A stretch of DNA of 64,000 nucleotides from Anaeramoeba flamelloides. Lineage: Eukaryota > Metamonada > Anaeramoebidae. Each line of letters starts with the position of its first letter. Position 1 is the first letter of the stretch. The notes below the pieces were generated by a model. That model was not told the origin of the DNA. It saw nothing but the letters and a program-made list of their open reading frames with translations, and made no database searches. Shown in pieces: positions 11,801-22,253 of this stretch. Made by a program: the position numbers and the translations under genes. The DNA lies in contig JANTQA010000070.1 in assembly GCA_027625915.1 (NCBI GenBank), positions 12,653,001-12,717,000 on the forward strand, in the 5' to 3' direction.

Positions 11801-14528
11801 CAAAAAAATTTGTTAAACTCTTCTAAAATAACTTTAAATAACATATCTAGAATCGATTTTAATAGTAAAATACTTCTTATTTTACCCAAATAGAATTCAA
11901 TAAAAGAAGATCGGAAATTTTCCAAACTTTGCCTAATTACTAAAGGATTTCCCAAATCTTTCCACAGTTACTACAATACTATCCTAAACTTTTTTGTGAA
12001 ACAATCACTTTCTTAACAGTTGTTGTTTGGAATTATATAGTTAAATTTTTCCAAATAAAATGTTTGAGATAAAAAAAAATATATATAGCTTACTTATTTT
12101 CTCAAATTCATTCAAAATAAAAACAGTTATTTTTTTTTGAAAGCTAAGCTAAAAAAAAATATAAAAAATAATCAATTTTCAAGGAATATTTATATTGATT
12201 ATTTCTTGAAAAAAGATCTTTTTTAAATAATACTAAGACAAATTTCAAAATTAGCGGCAAACTTTTTCATTATTATTTTTTTCTTTTTTCATTTGTCTTT
12301 CAAAAAATAAAATAATTACACTATATTTTTATTTAGTAGTCTATATTAGTTATGATCTCTAAGCACTTTAGTAAAATACATTTTAATACAAAAAAAAAAA
12401 AACCATTAACAAATTTTTTTCTGATGAAAAATCTGCCCTTATTTTTGAAATTTAGCTTATACTGATTTAGAGTATTATTGAATTTTTCAATTTTGCTTTA
12501 TGTTTTTTCATTTAACTGTTGAATTGTTTGGAAAAATCTCTAAATATTAAAAAAGGAAGAGATAGAAAAATAGAAGAAAATATGAATTTTCTCTAGATCA
12601 AATTTAACCAGTTATTATTTTTTTTTTAAAAAAAATTTGTATTTTAAATTTATTGTAGTTAATACGTGCAATTTATTTTGAGAGTTTAAAAGGGATGAAG
12701 AAATAACTTTTGAAAAAATGTTTTATTCTATTCAAAAATGATTTTTTTTTTAGTTGAGAGTAATCCACTTTTAATACTTTTATTAAGAATTTTAAGATTT
12801 GTCTAGCTTTAATGAATTAAAAAAAAAAAAACTTTTAAGATTTATTTCTAATTTGTTTTATTTTTTTTAAATAAAGATCCTCAACGCTTCAACAAAAAAT
12901 AACTCACGCAATTTGGCCCTTTTTTTCGAAAATGAGAAATATATTTTTCTTGCATAGGGTGATATAAATATCACCCTATGGAAGTAAAATATATTGCTTA
13001 TTTTCCCAACTTCACAAAAATAACAACTGTTATCATTCAAGTTCAACAATTTTAAAATTCAGAAAATTTACTAACTGTTAAAATAGACATTATTCCATAA
13101 TAAACAAAAACTCAAATAAAAATTGCCCTTTATTCTTAAAATATAAACAAAAAGTAACAATAGAAAATATTGATCATTTTTTATGGGTATTTTCTTCCTA
13201 TAATAATAATAGATTAATTTTTCTAAACAAATTAAAAGGATTAAACATTAATGTAATAATTTTAAACTGTGATAGTCCAAGATTATTTTTATTAATTAAT
13301 AATCATAAAATTTTATTATTTTACGCTTAAATTTCAGAAAGGTAAAACAAGTAAAAGGGCAACTAGAGTATAATTTACAATTCTTCATCAAAAAAAAAAA
13401 TAAAAAAAAAAAAAATAATAATAAAATTTTTATTTTATTTCTTTTTATCTTTATCTATCATATTAATGTTGTTGTTCTTATGAATATTAAATATTATGTT
13501 CTATCTATTAATAAAGTTTGACTACTACATTAGAAATAAACGAAGAATATGAAATAAGGGACTATAATGAATCATTTAAAAGGGGAACAAAATTTCTTCT
13601 TCAAATTAAAGAAAAATTTATGAACATTTATACTGAAGAAAATTTAAAGTCTGCCATTCGTAAAAAATGTCAATTAATTCTAAATCCTTATTATCTATTT
13701 TATGGAAAAATCTCAAATAATAATTTAATATATGAACAAATTAATATAAATGTTTCTGTGTGGACTAAAGAACAATCTATGATTACTGAAGAAGAATACG
13801 AAAATTTATATTTTAGTTTAACAATGGATCCAAAAAACTATTTTGGAAGGAAAAATCTACGAGTTGAAGGCCAATTAGAATTTAGTACTATTTTTTACAT
13901 TAGACATGACAATACAAAAACACAATTGAGTGATATATTTAACTTTAATGGAAACATTTTTCTGTATATTAGGAAAAAATTCATACCTCATTGTTGTATA
14001 AAATTACCTGATTATTACAATTTTGTTACTGGGATTATTGATAGTGAAGATTTACCCTTAAATATACGTTTTGAAAATTTTCAAAAAAGCCCAATTGTAA
14101 GATTGATTACAAGAAATATAACAAAACATATTATTCTACAATTACTTGAATTGTCAGAAAACAACCCAGATGAATATTTAAAATTTTATCAAAAAAATTC
14201 ATCAAAGTTAAAAACAGCATTACTTAATGATGTACGTAATTTTAGAAATATAAAACAAATCCTTCAATATTATAGTTCTTCTAATACAGAACAAATGGTT
14301 TCATTTCCCAGTTATCTTGAAAGGAAAAAAAACACACAAAATGAAATATATTATATTATTGGCCAGTCAATTGATCAATTAAGAAAGGACCCTTTAGTTG
14401 AAAATTTTAGAAAGATGGATATAGAAGTTCTCTTCATGACTGAGACAATTGATGTAGAAGTAATGCAACGCATGACAGATTATGGAAATGTCCCATTTAA
14501 AAATATTAATGATGAAGAAAATAAATAA
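8854..14528 (+). CDS. Degenerate HSP90-like protein lacking ATPase residues and C-terminal domain
   Basis: Exons 8854-9018, 9121-9329 and 13517-14528 join in frame (introns of 102 bp and 4187 bp) to give about 461 aa. The first 125 residues align with the HSP90 N-domain (EYFIRITPNFLDNTITIHDSGNGLTKTEL) and the rest with the middle domain (FKRGTKFLLQIKE, LRVEGQLEFSTIFYIR, GIIDSEDLPLN, NEIYYIIGQSIDQL). The ADP-binding Asp of DxGxG is kept (D54). The catalytic Glu (yeast E33) is Asn12, yeast D40 is Tyr19, the glycine-rich GQFGVGFYS loop is replaced by IFSPLFGV, and middle-domain R380 is Phe310. The charged linker is very short, and the protein stops after the middle domain, with no dimerisation domain or MEEVD. 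The first 25 or so residues of HSP90 are also missing unless an upstream exon was missed; I chose the ATG at 8854. A functional non-ATPase scaffold or a decaying paralogue are both possible. Family membership is near certain. Confidence 0.85.
9590..9905. repeat. Hairpin with tandemly repeated arms
   Basis: Units of about 50 bp of the type GAGGTTTTCTATTTTATT...GAAGTGTTCTAGG occur about three times on the left (roughly 9625-9745) and about three times in inverse orientation on the right (roughly 9775-9900). Just upstream lies a short tandem of GTAGAGTGCC/GTCGAGTGCC. Such a tract can form a large cruciform. No gene product is implied. Confidence 0.7.
12240..12465 (+). mobile_element. MITE, family with AAATTTCAAAAT ends, intronic copy
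   Basis: Starts CAAATTTCAAAATTAGCGGC and ends with a near inverse, GCCCTTATTTTTGAAATTTAG. A clear second copy in inverse orientation lies at about 43888-44103, inside the decayed LINE. About 220 bp, no coding capacity. Confidence 0.6.
13080..13410 (+). mobile_element. Probable 5'-truncated retroelement copy with A-rich tail (LINE 3' end)
   Basis: Matches about 34310-34640 (plus) and about 42025-42310 (minus) across roughly 300 bp. Shared landmarks are GAAAATATTGATCATTTTTTATGGG, split by small changes, then ACTAGAGTATAATTTACA near the end. Each copy is followed in its own sense by an A-rich tract. The minus copy sits downstream of reverse-transcriptase remnants, so I infer that this is the 3' end of that LINE. 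Related cores of about 90 bp also occur at about 3110-3200 and 17440-17535. Confidence 0.55.
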
Positions 14529-15508
14529 TGGGAAAAGAAATTTATTAAATATATTCAAACTAAAATTTTACTTTTACAAGTTTTTGGGTTTCAAAAGAAA
14601 AAAAAATTGGATAATTTTGGATCACAAAATGTTTTTTTCCTATTATTTAACTCATCACTTCATTTTAATTTCTCAGAAACCTGAATTGATAAAAATGAAA
14701 AAAAAAAAAAAAATAAAATAAAATATATTACTATTATTTTCAAAATATTTCGAAAGAAATCAATTATATCAACAAATTATTAAAATTTTGATTATTATCT
14801 TATTTTTTTATATATTTTTTATAATTATTTTTTATCATTATGAGAAGGTAGTTATTTTAATAATTCCAATTTATTTTAGAAATTGAGGATATATAATTTT
14901 TTTCTTTCTTTTTTTCTTGTTCTGGTGTGCTCTTTTGATTATATTAAATAATTTTATAAAATTTAAAAGTTGGTATAATAAATGTTTTTGCTTTATTTCA
15001 TGATGTTCTAAAGGAGTTGAAGAAAATTTTGAATACTTTACATTCAATTTTTTCATTTTATATTTTTAGAAAAATCATTCATAAAAAAAATCAAATAAAA
15101 AACAATGAATAAGAAAAAAACTTTAAAAAGGTTATTTTTTATATAATAATATTAATTCATTTTTTAAATAATTAAGGAATTTTAGAATAATCATAATTAG
15201 TTCTTAAAAAATTGTTAAAAATTTTAATGTAAAACAACATTAAAGGGAATTTTACAAATACTACAGTTATTTATTCGAAAAAAAAAAAAAAATCTTTATT
15301 AATATATATGTTTTTTTGAGCTATTTTTTTTAAATTAAAATAAACCAAACTATTTTTCAACAATTTTGATCGACACTATAATGTTAATGAAAGTTGTTTT
15401 GAGGGTTTGTCGCATTATTCTTATCAAAAAAATATTTTCAAATTTTTGCATCAAAATCATTTTTTCTTGTTTTTGCAAATTTTCGTTTTTCTTTTTCAAA
15501 CTTTTCTT

Positions 15509-15542
<34 letters not shown>

Positions 15543-15574
15543 TAGAAGATTAAGAGGGAAAAAAAAAAGATCTT

Positions 15575-15905
15575 TGAAAAGACAAATAATCACTAAGGAA
15601 ATTGAGAGTCTGTAATGTCTTTAAAAATGAATTAAATTATTCAACAAAAAATCTTATTGTTAATTATTTTTTTCAGTGAAAGTTCAGTAATAAAAAAACC
15701 TAATGCTAATTTCAAAAATTGGGACTAACTTTTTTTTAGTTTTTGGTTTTATTTATATTTAATTTTGAAAATATCAGACTTTTTTTATGATTATAATGGC
15801 TTAAAAGTGAATTATGAATCAGGTTTAATTATATATTGTTCTTGAAAACAAAAGGATAATATTTTTTTTCAATTTATTATTTGAGGTGAGTCACAATTTT
15901 GAAAT
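15575..15905 (+). repeat. Dispersed repeat, copy 1 of 3
   Basis: Begins GAAAAGACAAATAATCACTA and is repeated at 23045-23380 (plus) and, in inverse, at 29100-29410. The second half is bounded by inverse ends of the type AATTGTGACTCAC / GTGAGTCACAATTTT, suggesting a roughly 180-bp MITE within a longer repeat. Confidence 0.6.
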
Positions 15906-17034
15906 GTAGTTTATTTTCCAGCAAAGGGGTCACAGTTATAATATCGAATTATAACTTTTTTTAAAGGACATGAATATTAATTAGAAGAAATAAAGTCATT
16001 TTGAAAATTTTAAAATGAAATCATTTTTTCGTTTTACTCATTTTGGTTTTTGATTTTTTTACTATTTTTTTTTTTAATTTTTTTTTAATTGTTTTTAAAT
16101 TGCAAGATCTAATTTACTAAGTAAAAATATTATATTTCAAGGTTATTGGACATTAAAAACAAATGTAAATAATTCATATGGACCTCTATTCGAATTTTAT
16201 TTGATCTTCAATTGACGAACAAAATAAACATTGTTTTTATTTGAGAGGGGTTACCCCTAAGAATTTTTATCATCAATTTTCAAGAAAATCAAATCCATTT
16301 CAAAATCCTTAACCCATTAAAAAGCAAATTTTGATAATAAATATTTTTATAAATTGAAGTTATATATTATAATAAAAAAATTATAAAATTATTTTTCAGT
16401 TCTTTAAAATATAAATATTTGTTTTTCGGATAAAAATAAAATAAAAAAAGGAAAAACAAAAAAAATAAAAATAAAAATTTGGCCATTTATTATGAAATTT
16501 AGTTCATATTGGTTAATTAATTTTATTCTTAAAGATACCAAATGTTCTTAAATTTCGAAAGTCTGATTTGTGTAAAGTTAAAATTTTCTTTAATTTTGGA
16601 TTTTATTTGTTCTTTTAAAGGATAATTTAAGTTTTCAAAAATAAAAAAACACCTTAGTTTTCAAAAAAAAAAAAATATTATAACTAGGAATTTAGATTCA
16701 GGATTTATGTTTTTTTTCTACAAATAAGTATTGGTAAAAAAATAAAAAAATTACTAGTAGGTATTAAAGGTTATTTTCATAAAGATAAACAAGGGAGTTA
16801 ACTTTTGTTATCAACTTTGACAATCTCGTTTTCATATTTTTTTAGATACTTAACCAAAAACCTTCAAAAATGTCAATAGTGAAAATAATTGTTAGTATTT
16901 TCATATAATTAAGGTGATTAAATGTAATATTTCTCAAATAATTATTTTAATACTGTTTTTTTTTTTTATTTTTTGACATTTTTCCCATTTAAGATCTTCT
17001 TTATTTTGGAAAAAAGAGTTCCAAATAAAAACAA

Positions 17035-17560
17035 TCAAGTGACCACTTACCAATGATGTTACACTGAAACACAAAAGTATGAGTTACTTGAAAATAAAAA
17101 CAATTAAGAAAAGGCTAAACATAACCAAAGGTTTATGGCAAATCAGATTAAAAAAAAAAAAAAAAAGAAATCAAAACAATAAAATAACAATCCCCAAGTG
17201 AATATTCATCATAAATTATCAAATTAAATTAACCAACAGTATTGTGGTTGTGATTTTGGGTGTTCTTAATTAAAGATAGCCATTTTTTTTTTTTTTTTTG
17301 ATTTTTTACCAAATGATTCATATAAATTCTATTTAAATTTCATTTTTTTTTCTTTTAAAATTTTTATATTCAATTTTTTACTTTTACTTTCTCTTGATTT
17401 TAAACTTTAAAAAGATTTGGGTATGTAAAGCCCTTGAATAATAGTGAAATATTTGATTTTATGCTTAAATTACCTTTGTGACGATTTAAGTAAAAGTACC
17501 TTTAGAGTATAATTTACACTACCTCCATCAATAAATACTGTTTTTTTTTTTTTGATCATA
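17035..17560 (-). repeat. Inverse copy of the interior of the 2742-4206 element
   Basis: Reverse complement of about 3100-3605. Shared landmarks include CACTGAAACACAAAAGTATG, CAATCCCCAAGTGAA and TTCTTAATTAAAGATAGC, plus the AGTATAATTTACACT core at about 17507. No coding signal. It is a fragment of the same element family. Confidence 0.6.
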
Positions 17561-17717
17561 AGTTAAAAATTTAAATGTTCACAAAAATTTTGAATTAGAT
17601 TTTCGAAAAAGAAAATAAAATAAGCATAAAGTAAAAGGAAAAAACAATCATTAAAAATAATAAAATCAATAAAAAAAAAAAAAAAAAAGAATAAAAATAT
17701 TTAATTATTTTTTATTT

Positions 17718-18215
17718 AAAGTATTGAAAAAAAAATTGGAAACGAAAATAATCTCCAAAAGGAATTAAAATTATTAATATTAATGAATTTTTTGTGCTAT
17801 TTCAAATATTTAAAATCAAATCCTTTTTTTTTTTTTCAATAAAACTTTTTAAAATTATAACTTATCCACTTCTTAGAATGATGATTAATTAAATTTCACT
17901 TGTTCAAAACACCATTCAATCAATCAAAAAACAAGAATAAAAATTATCATTTTCCAAACTCTAGCAAACCTCTATAAAACTTCTATTTTTTTCAAAAAAG
18001 TTGATCAACAAATCTAGTTACAAATAAATGAGTACATTATTCTAGAGATAGACCCATTTTAATGAACTTTGGGTAGGTTTATTACTGAGTTCTTGATAAA
18101 AAATTGGTTATTTATAAAAAGTATTTGATTTTAAATATTAACAATTCCCCTAATATTATGAATTACAAATCTTGTCAGGTATTATTTTCATTTCAGGTAA
18201 TTTTTCCAATACTCT
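17718..18215. mobile_element. TIR element of about 490 bp overlapping the exportin-7 3' end
   Basis: Aligns along its length with the element at 20705-21196. Both ends are degenerate forms of the TIR GAAAAAAATACC...AAAAAATCCCGGACAAGATTT. It is more diverged than the 20705-21196 copy, hence older. Its right TIR covers the last codons and the TGA stop of the exportin-7 reading frame. No transposase is encoded, so it is non-autonomous. Confidence 0.65.
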
Positions 18216-21200
18216 ATATCAAATATTTTAATTTCATCAACAAATTTTTCTAATTTATTTCTGAATTTATTTTTATTTACTCTATACAAATTATTTTCAA
18301 TATCAGAAACAAGTTCCTCAAAAATTTGTTCAAGTTTTACTTTATCTTCTTCATTATCTATATTATTGATTTTATTTTGTTTAATATTTAAAAATTCCTC
18401 CTTTTCGACTAACATCAAGGATAAAAATAATTTGGAAATAGCCCAATTTTCTGATTTTGATTCAAATAGGACTATATTAAAAACGAAATTAAATAGGTCT
18501 TTCAATAAATTAGGATTATTTTCAAAATGGCTGTTTAAAATTTGTGTCAAATTTCTAGTTTTTTCATTTCGAAGATATTGGTTATTGTAATTGATAAAAT
18601 AAAATTCAATAATTGAATCTATTGCCATACAGCATCTGTCGCAAATAAATTGGTTTTGGGTTATTGCAAACCCCTGTGCTATCAGTTGTATAAGTGTTTT
18701 AAATTGCTTTGAATTTCTCTTGATTAAGTATTCTATCAAATCCTTTGATATGATTGCAATTAAGGAAATGAATGTTTCATAAAGTTCAAATCTATTTAAT
18801 ATTGCTGATTGTGGTAAAGAAATAATAATATTGATTAAGGAATCTATTATGTTGTGCAAAGTATTGCCCGAATAAACTTGAAAGACGCCAATTGACACAT
18901 AATTGCCAGATATTGCTCTAAATAATATTTCCATTAATAATTATACACATTTAAAAAATTTATTATTATTGTCACAATTATTCAAAAAGGGATAATTACT
19001 GTAATTATTATCATTTTTATTCCCCATTGATTGTACGAGTTTGGTACTAATTTCATTGACTGTACTTATCAAAGCCTTTACCAAATAAACCCCATTCGGG
19101 AACCAACTTTCAAAAATGATTCTTTGATAACGATTATAACTGATTTCTGATAATAATTTCAAAATTTGAATGATTACTTTGTAATGATTGGGGAAAGATA
19201 TTATGATTTCGTTAAATAATTTAAAGAAATCAGGGCACAGCCAATCAAAAATCAAAGTGTACACCTTTGTATTATTCGCCGAGGATACGACACCTAACAA
19301 ATCTTTAATAAACCCGAGAATCACTTTTAAATCATTTTTCGAATAATTATGACTTGTGAAATTTGTTGATTTTAATGAAGAATGTTGTTCAAGTATTAAT
19401 ATTATTTGCTCAGCAACCTTTTGAAAGGGGTCGACAAAGACAGAGAAAATTTTTTCAATAACTATATGTTCCTTTTCCGAAAACAAAAGAGTAGAAATTG
19501 TTTGATAAAATTTTGTTCTATAGGATCTATTTTCTGAATATTTCTCGATAAAGGGGAATATAATTTCTGTATGATTAATAACCAAATTATCAATTTTTTT
19601 TACTGATAATAACTTAGCACCCACACAGTATGGCTGGGCGAATTTGTCAAATAGAGCTAATGTCCTTTGCAAAATTAGTACTGAATTCGACCATATTTGC
19701 AAGTTGTTGATGATTTTATTGATAAAGATTTTTAATAAATGAATATTATTTTTAAAGTTTGTTAATTCGTATAGTCTCTGGTAAATTGCATTCCTGGAGT
19801 TTGTGCTTGGTGAAACATAGGATCTTCTAAACATGTCTAAAAAAAATAAAAAGCAAACCTCCAAAATTTCATACCCTGTGTGCTGGCTCTGCAAGAGAAA
19901 GGAATCATTCGATTCCAATAAATTGAAAGTTAAGGCAGCCAATCTGGCATCACATTCCGTTGCCTCAGTTAAAGAATTTTCTTCTTTAATATGAATCAAT
20001 TTTCGATGCTTGTATCCAACAAATGATCCAAACAAGGTTACCAAGATGGACAATACCGCTGCATTTTTGCCACGTTTAGGGTGCCCCCATTTTGTACTCA
20101 TCAATTTTTTATAACTTTCAAAGGAGCTTTTGAATAATTCGGAAAGAAATTGAGTGGTTTCTGGATAGTTACATAACCCCAGTTCCGTGGTGGCCTCTAA
20201 TGCTATCATGAATCTAGACTCCTTGCCCAATGGCTTTGAATGAGAACCAAAAATTAAATCAAATGAATCCTCATCAAAATTGTCTTCATAATTATGGCTA
20301 TTATTGTTATAATTGCTGAAGCTGTTACCACTATTAAATGTGTTAGCGGTTTTGATGTCTTCTTTGCTAATTGTTTCCAAAACAAAGTTGATCCATTTAA
20401 CTAGCACCTTATGAACCACCCTTTTCAATGTTTTGACTACATCTTGATTACTCACATACCTCAATGATGTAGACAATTTGCCCCAAAATTCTAATAAATA
20501 GTTTTCAGTATTATCCAACATTTTCATTTCAAAACACAAAAACGTCAAATTGGCGATTTCTTCCATCCAAGGCAAAAATTGATCAATTTGAGTTAATGAT
20601 TTCATTTGATGATTTAATTTGATTTTATAAACGATCCTGGCTAAAGCATGGATTATTGATTGATCATAATCTTCATTATTGTAATCATAATTTTGATTTT
20701 GATTTAGAGTAAGGAAAAAAATACCGGACATGAAAAAAATCCCGGACAAGATTTTTAATTGTGAATATTAGTAAAATTTTTGTCTAATTTCAATTATATC
20801 CTTATTATAAATAACCAATTTTTTTATGAGATTAGTAATAAACCTACCTAATGTCCATCAAAGTAAGGTGTCTCTAGAATACTCGAGTAATTGTTTGATA
20901 GCCTAATGTTGATCAACTTTTTTCAAAAAACAATCCAGTTTTATCGAGGTTTACTAGAGTTTGGAAAATGATAATTTTTCTTATTGTATTTTGATTGATT
21001 GAATGGTGTTTTGAACAAGTGTGATTTCATCAATCATCATTCTAATAAGTGGGGGAGTTATAATTGAAAAAGTTCGATTCTTAAAAAAAGGAATTTGATT
21101 GTAAATAAATGAAATTACACAATAATTTTACTAATATTCACAATTAAAAATCTTGTCCGGGATTTTTTTCATGTTAGGTATTTTTTTCACTCTCTATTAC

Positions 21201-22253
21201 TTTTTGTAAAATATTCAAATTTTCTTGATTGTCATTGTTATTATTGCTGGTATTATTGTTATTTGGGTCTTGGTATTTTAATAGGATTCCTAAAGTGCCT
21301 GAAATTAAATTGCTTAAAAAGTCCTTTCGTAACTGTTCATCAGTGAATAATGATGTTCTAATTGAAGAGACAAAAAATAGCACTTGTAAAATTTTTGATC
21401 TAAATTTGGAAATGTTTGCATATAATAAGAAAAATAATGGTAACATATCCTTTGATTGGATTGTGTTTGCCCTGCATGGTGGTAATTGTAAAATAAATTG
21501 ATCACAAGTTGTTTCTGTTAAATAATATGGCGATCCTAAAAAATCAAATGATAAGCATTTTGTCAACAAATCTAAGGCATGGGGCGCCAATTGAACACTT
21601 TCCTCAAGACGGTTAGTGCTTTGTTGTTGATTGAGGTCTTCGTTTTGGTTAAGAAGGAATTTGGTTGCAATAGACTCCAAAAACACAATACCTAAGCGAA
21701 AAATGTCTAAGAGGATTTGCCCCCGAAAACTGATCATCCTTTGGCGATGCTCTAAAAAAGACTCTGCATTTGTGATTTGTTGTGAAAATTGCTCAACCAA
21801 GATCCCATACATTTTTAATCCAATCAAACACAATGCTTGATCTTGGTTGGAAAAAAAGACATCTGTAAACATACTGACTACCTGCTGTGAACTATCCGTT
21901 TCCCAGTTTAGCTTGATTACAATCGCTAATAATCTTTGGAACGAGACTTTGACAAAATTAGTAACGCCTTTGCATTTTTTTGTTAAAAAATTGATCGATA
22001 CCAATTAGATTTCGTCAATTTCCTTCTCTGAAAAGACAGCAAATTTTTCAATAATTATTTTTCTTAGTTGTGCTGACAAGTACAGCTGTAAATACGCACA
22101 ATTCGTCTTATCCATAAATAGCAAGATTTTGGAAATGCTGTCCCTTGAATTAATATATTCAGTTAACGCTTATTCACTTTGGCTCCTTACTTGGTGCGAT
22201 GCTGACTCATACAGTTTGATCGTTAATTGTTCTAAAGTTTTTAATTTTTCCAT
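18188..22253 (-). pseudogene. XPO7: Exportin-7 (XPO7/RanBP16), transposon-interrupted, probably non-functional
   Basis: Minus-strand remains of a nuclear transport receptor of the importin-beta family, which with RanGTP carries proteins out of the nucleus. Start ATG at 22253-22251. The N-terminal part (22253-21190) contains CLSFDFLGSPYY, matching LNFDFIGT of animal XPO7. The middle part (20749-18941) contains KVYTLIFDWLCPDFFKLFNE and SYNRYQRIIFESWFPNGVYL. The C-terminal part (18934-18188) contains RAISGNYVSIGVFQVYSG and FICDRCCMAIDSII. Three in-frame TAA codons interrupt the alignment without frame change, at 22172-22170, 22007-22005 and 18943-18941, and a TIR element is inserted at 20705-21196. 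Every intact gene whose stop is visible here ends in TAA, so recoding is unlikely. I infer a recently dead gene, or a paralogue of a live copy elsewhere. Its last few codons come from a second element. Confidence 0.8.
20705..21196. mobile_element. TIR element inserted in exportin-7
   Basis: The ends are near-perfect inverted repeats of about 60 bp: GAAAAAAATACC, then ACATGAAAAAAATCCCGGAC, then AAGATTTTTAATTGTGAATA. The left arm lies at about 20710-20770 and the right arm at about 21125-21190. The interior (roughly 370 bp) has no open frame. The arms are well preserved, so this is the youngest of three copies in the window (others 17718-18215 and a fragment at 4285-4480). Exact borders and the target-site duplication are unclear; AGAGT-like flanks occur on both sides in inverse form. 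Confidence 0.75.

Larger units (their letters stand above)
9330..13516 (+). other. 4.2-kb repeat-filled intron of the HSP90-like gene
   Basis: Donor is AAAG followed by GTATGC at 9330; the acceptor is TATTAATAAAG ending at 13516. That acceptor is the only nearby AG that keeps frame and gives a good HSP90 alignment. The interior has no coding signal and holds a tandem/inverted hairpin (9590-9905), MITE-like elements (about 10190-10445, 12240-12465), a perfect short palindrome GGGTGATATAAATATCACCC at about 12958, and a repeat copy with an A-rich tail (13080-13410). Confidence 0.65.
14529..17717. other. AT-rich intergenic stretch with repeat copies
   Basis: No gene seen. It contains a copy of a roughly 330-bp repeat at 15575-15905 (other copies 23045-23380 and 29100-29410), a repeat at about 16315-16510 shared with about 10260-10445, and at 17035-17560 an inverse copy of the interior of the 2742-4206 element. 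A T tract of about 33 lies at 15509-15541. Confidence 0.5.

Noticed and set aside
8854-14528. Two separate HSP90 fragments (8.8-9.3 kb and 13.5-14.5 kb) as unrelated pseudogenes
   Set aside because: The second open frame starts without ATG, the donor at 9330 and acceptor at 13516 are phase-compatible, and the join lands at the right place in the HSP90 alignment.
14529-14721. Continuation of the HSP90-like protein past its stop
   Set aside because: The readable sequence after the TAA does not resemble the HSP90 C-terminal domain.
18941-22172. Reassignment of TAA to glutamine
   Set aside because: Only the exportin-7 remains carry in-frame TAA. The intact genes (eS28, HSP90-like, TTBK, phosphatase, C45, RG-rich) use TAA as the terminal stop and have none inside.
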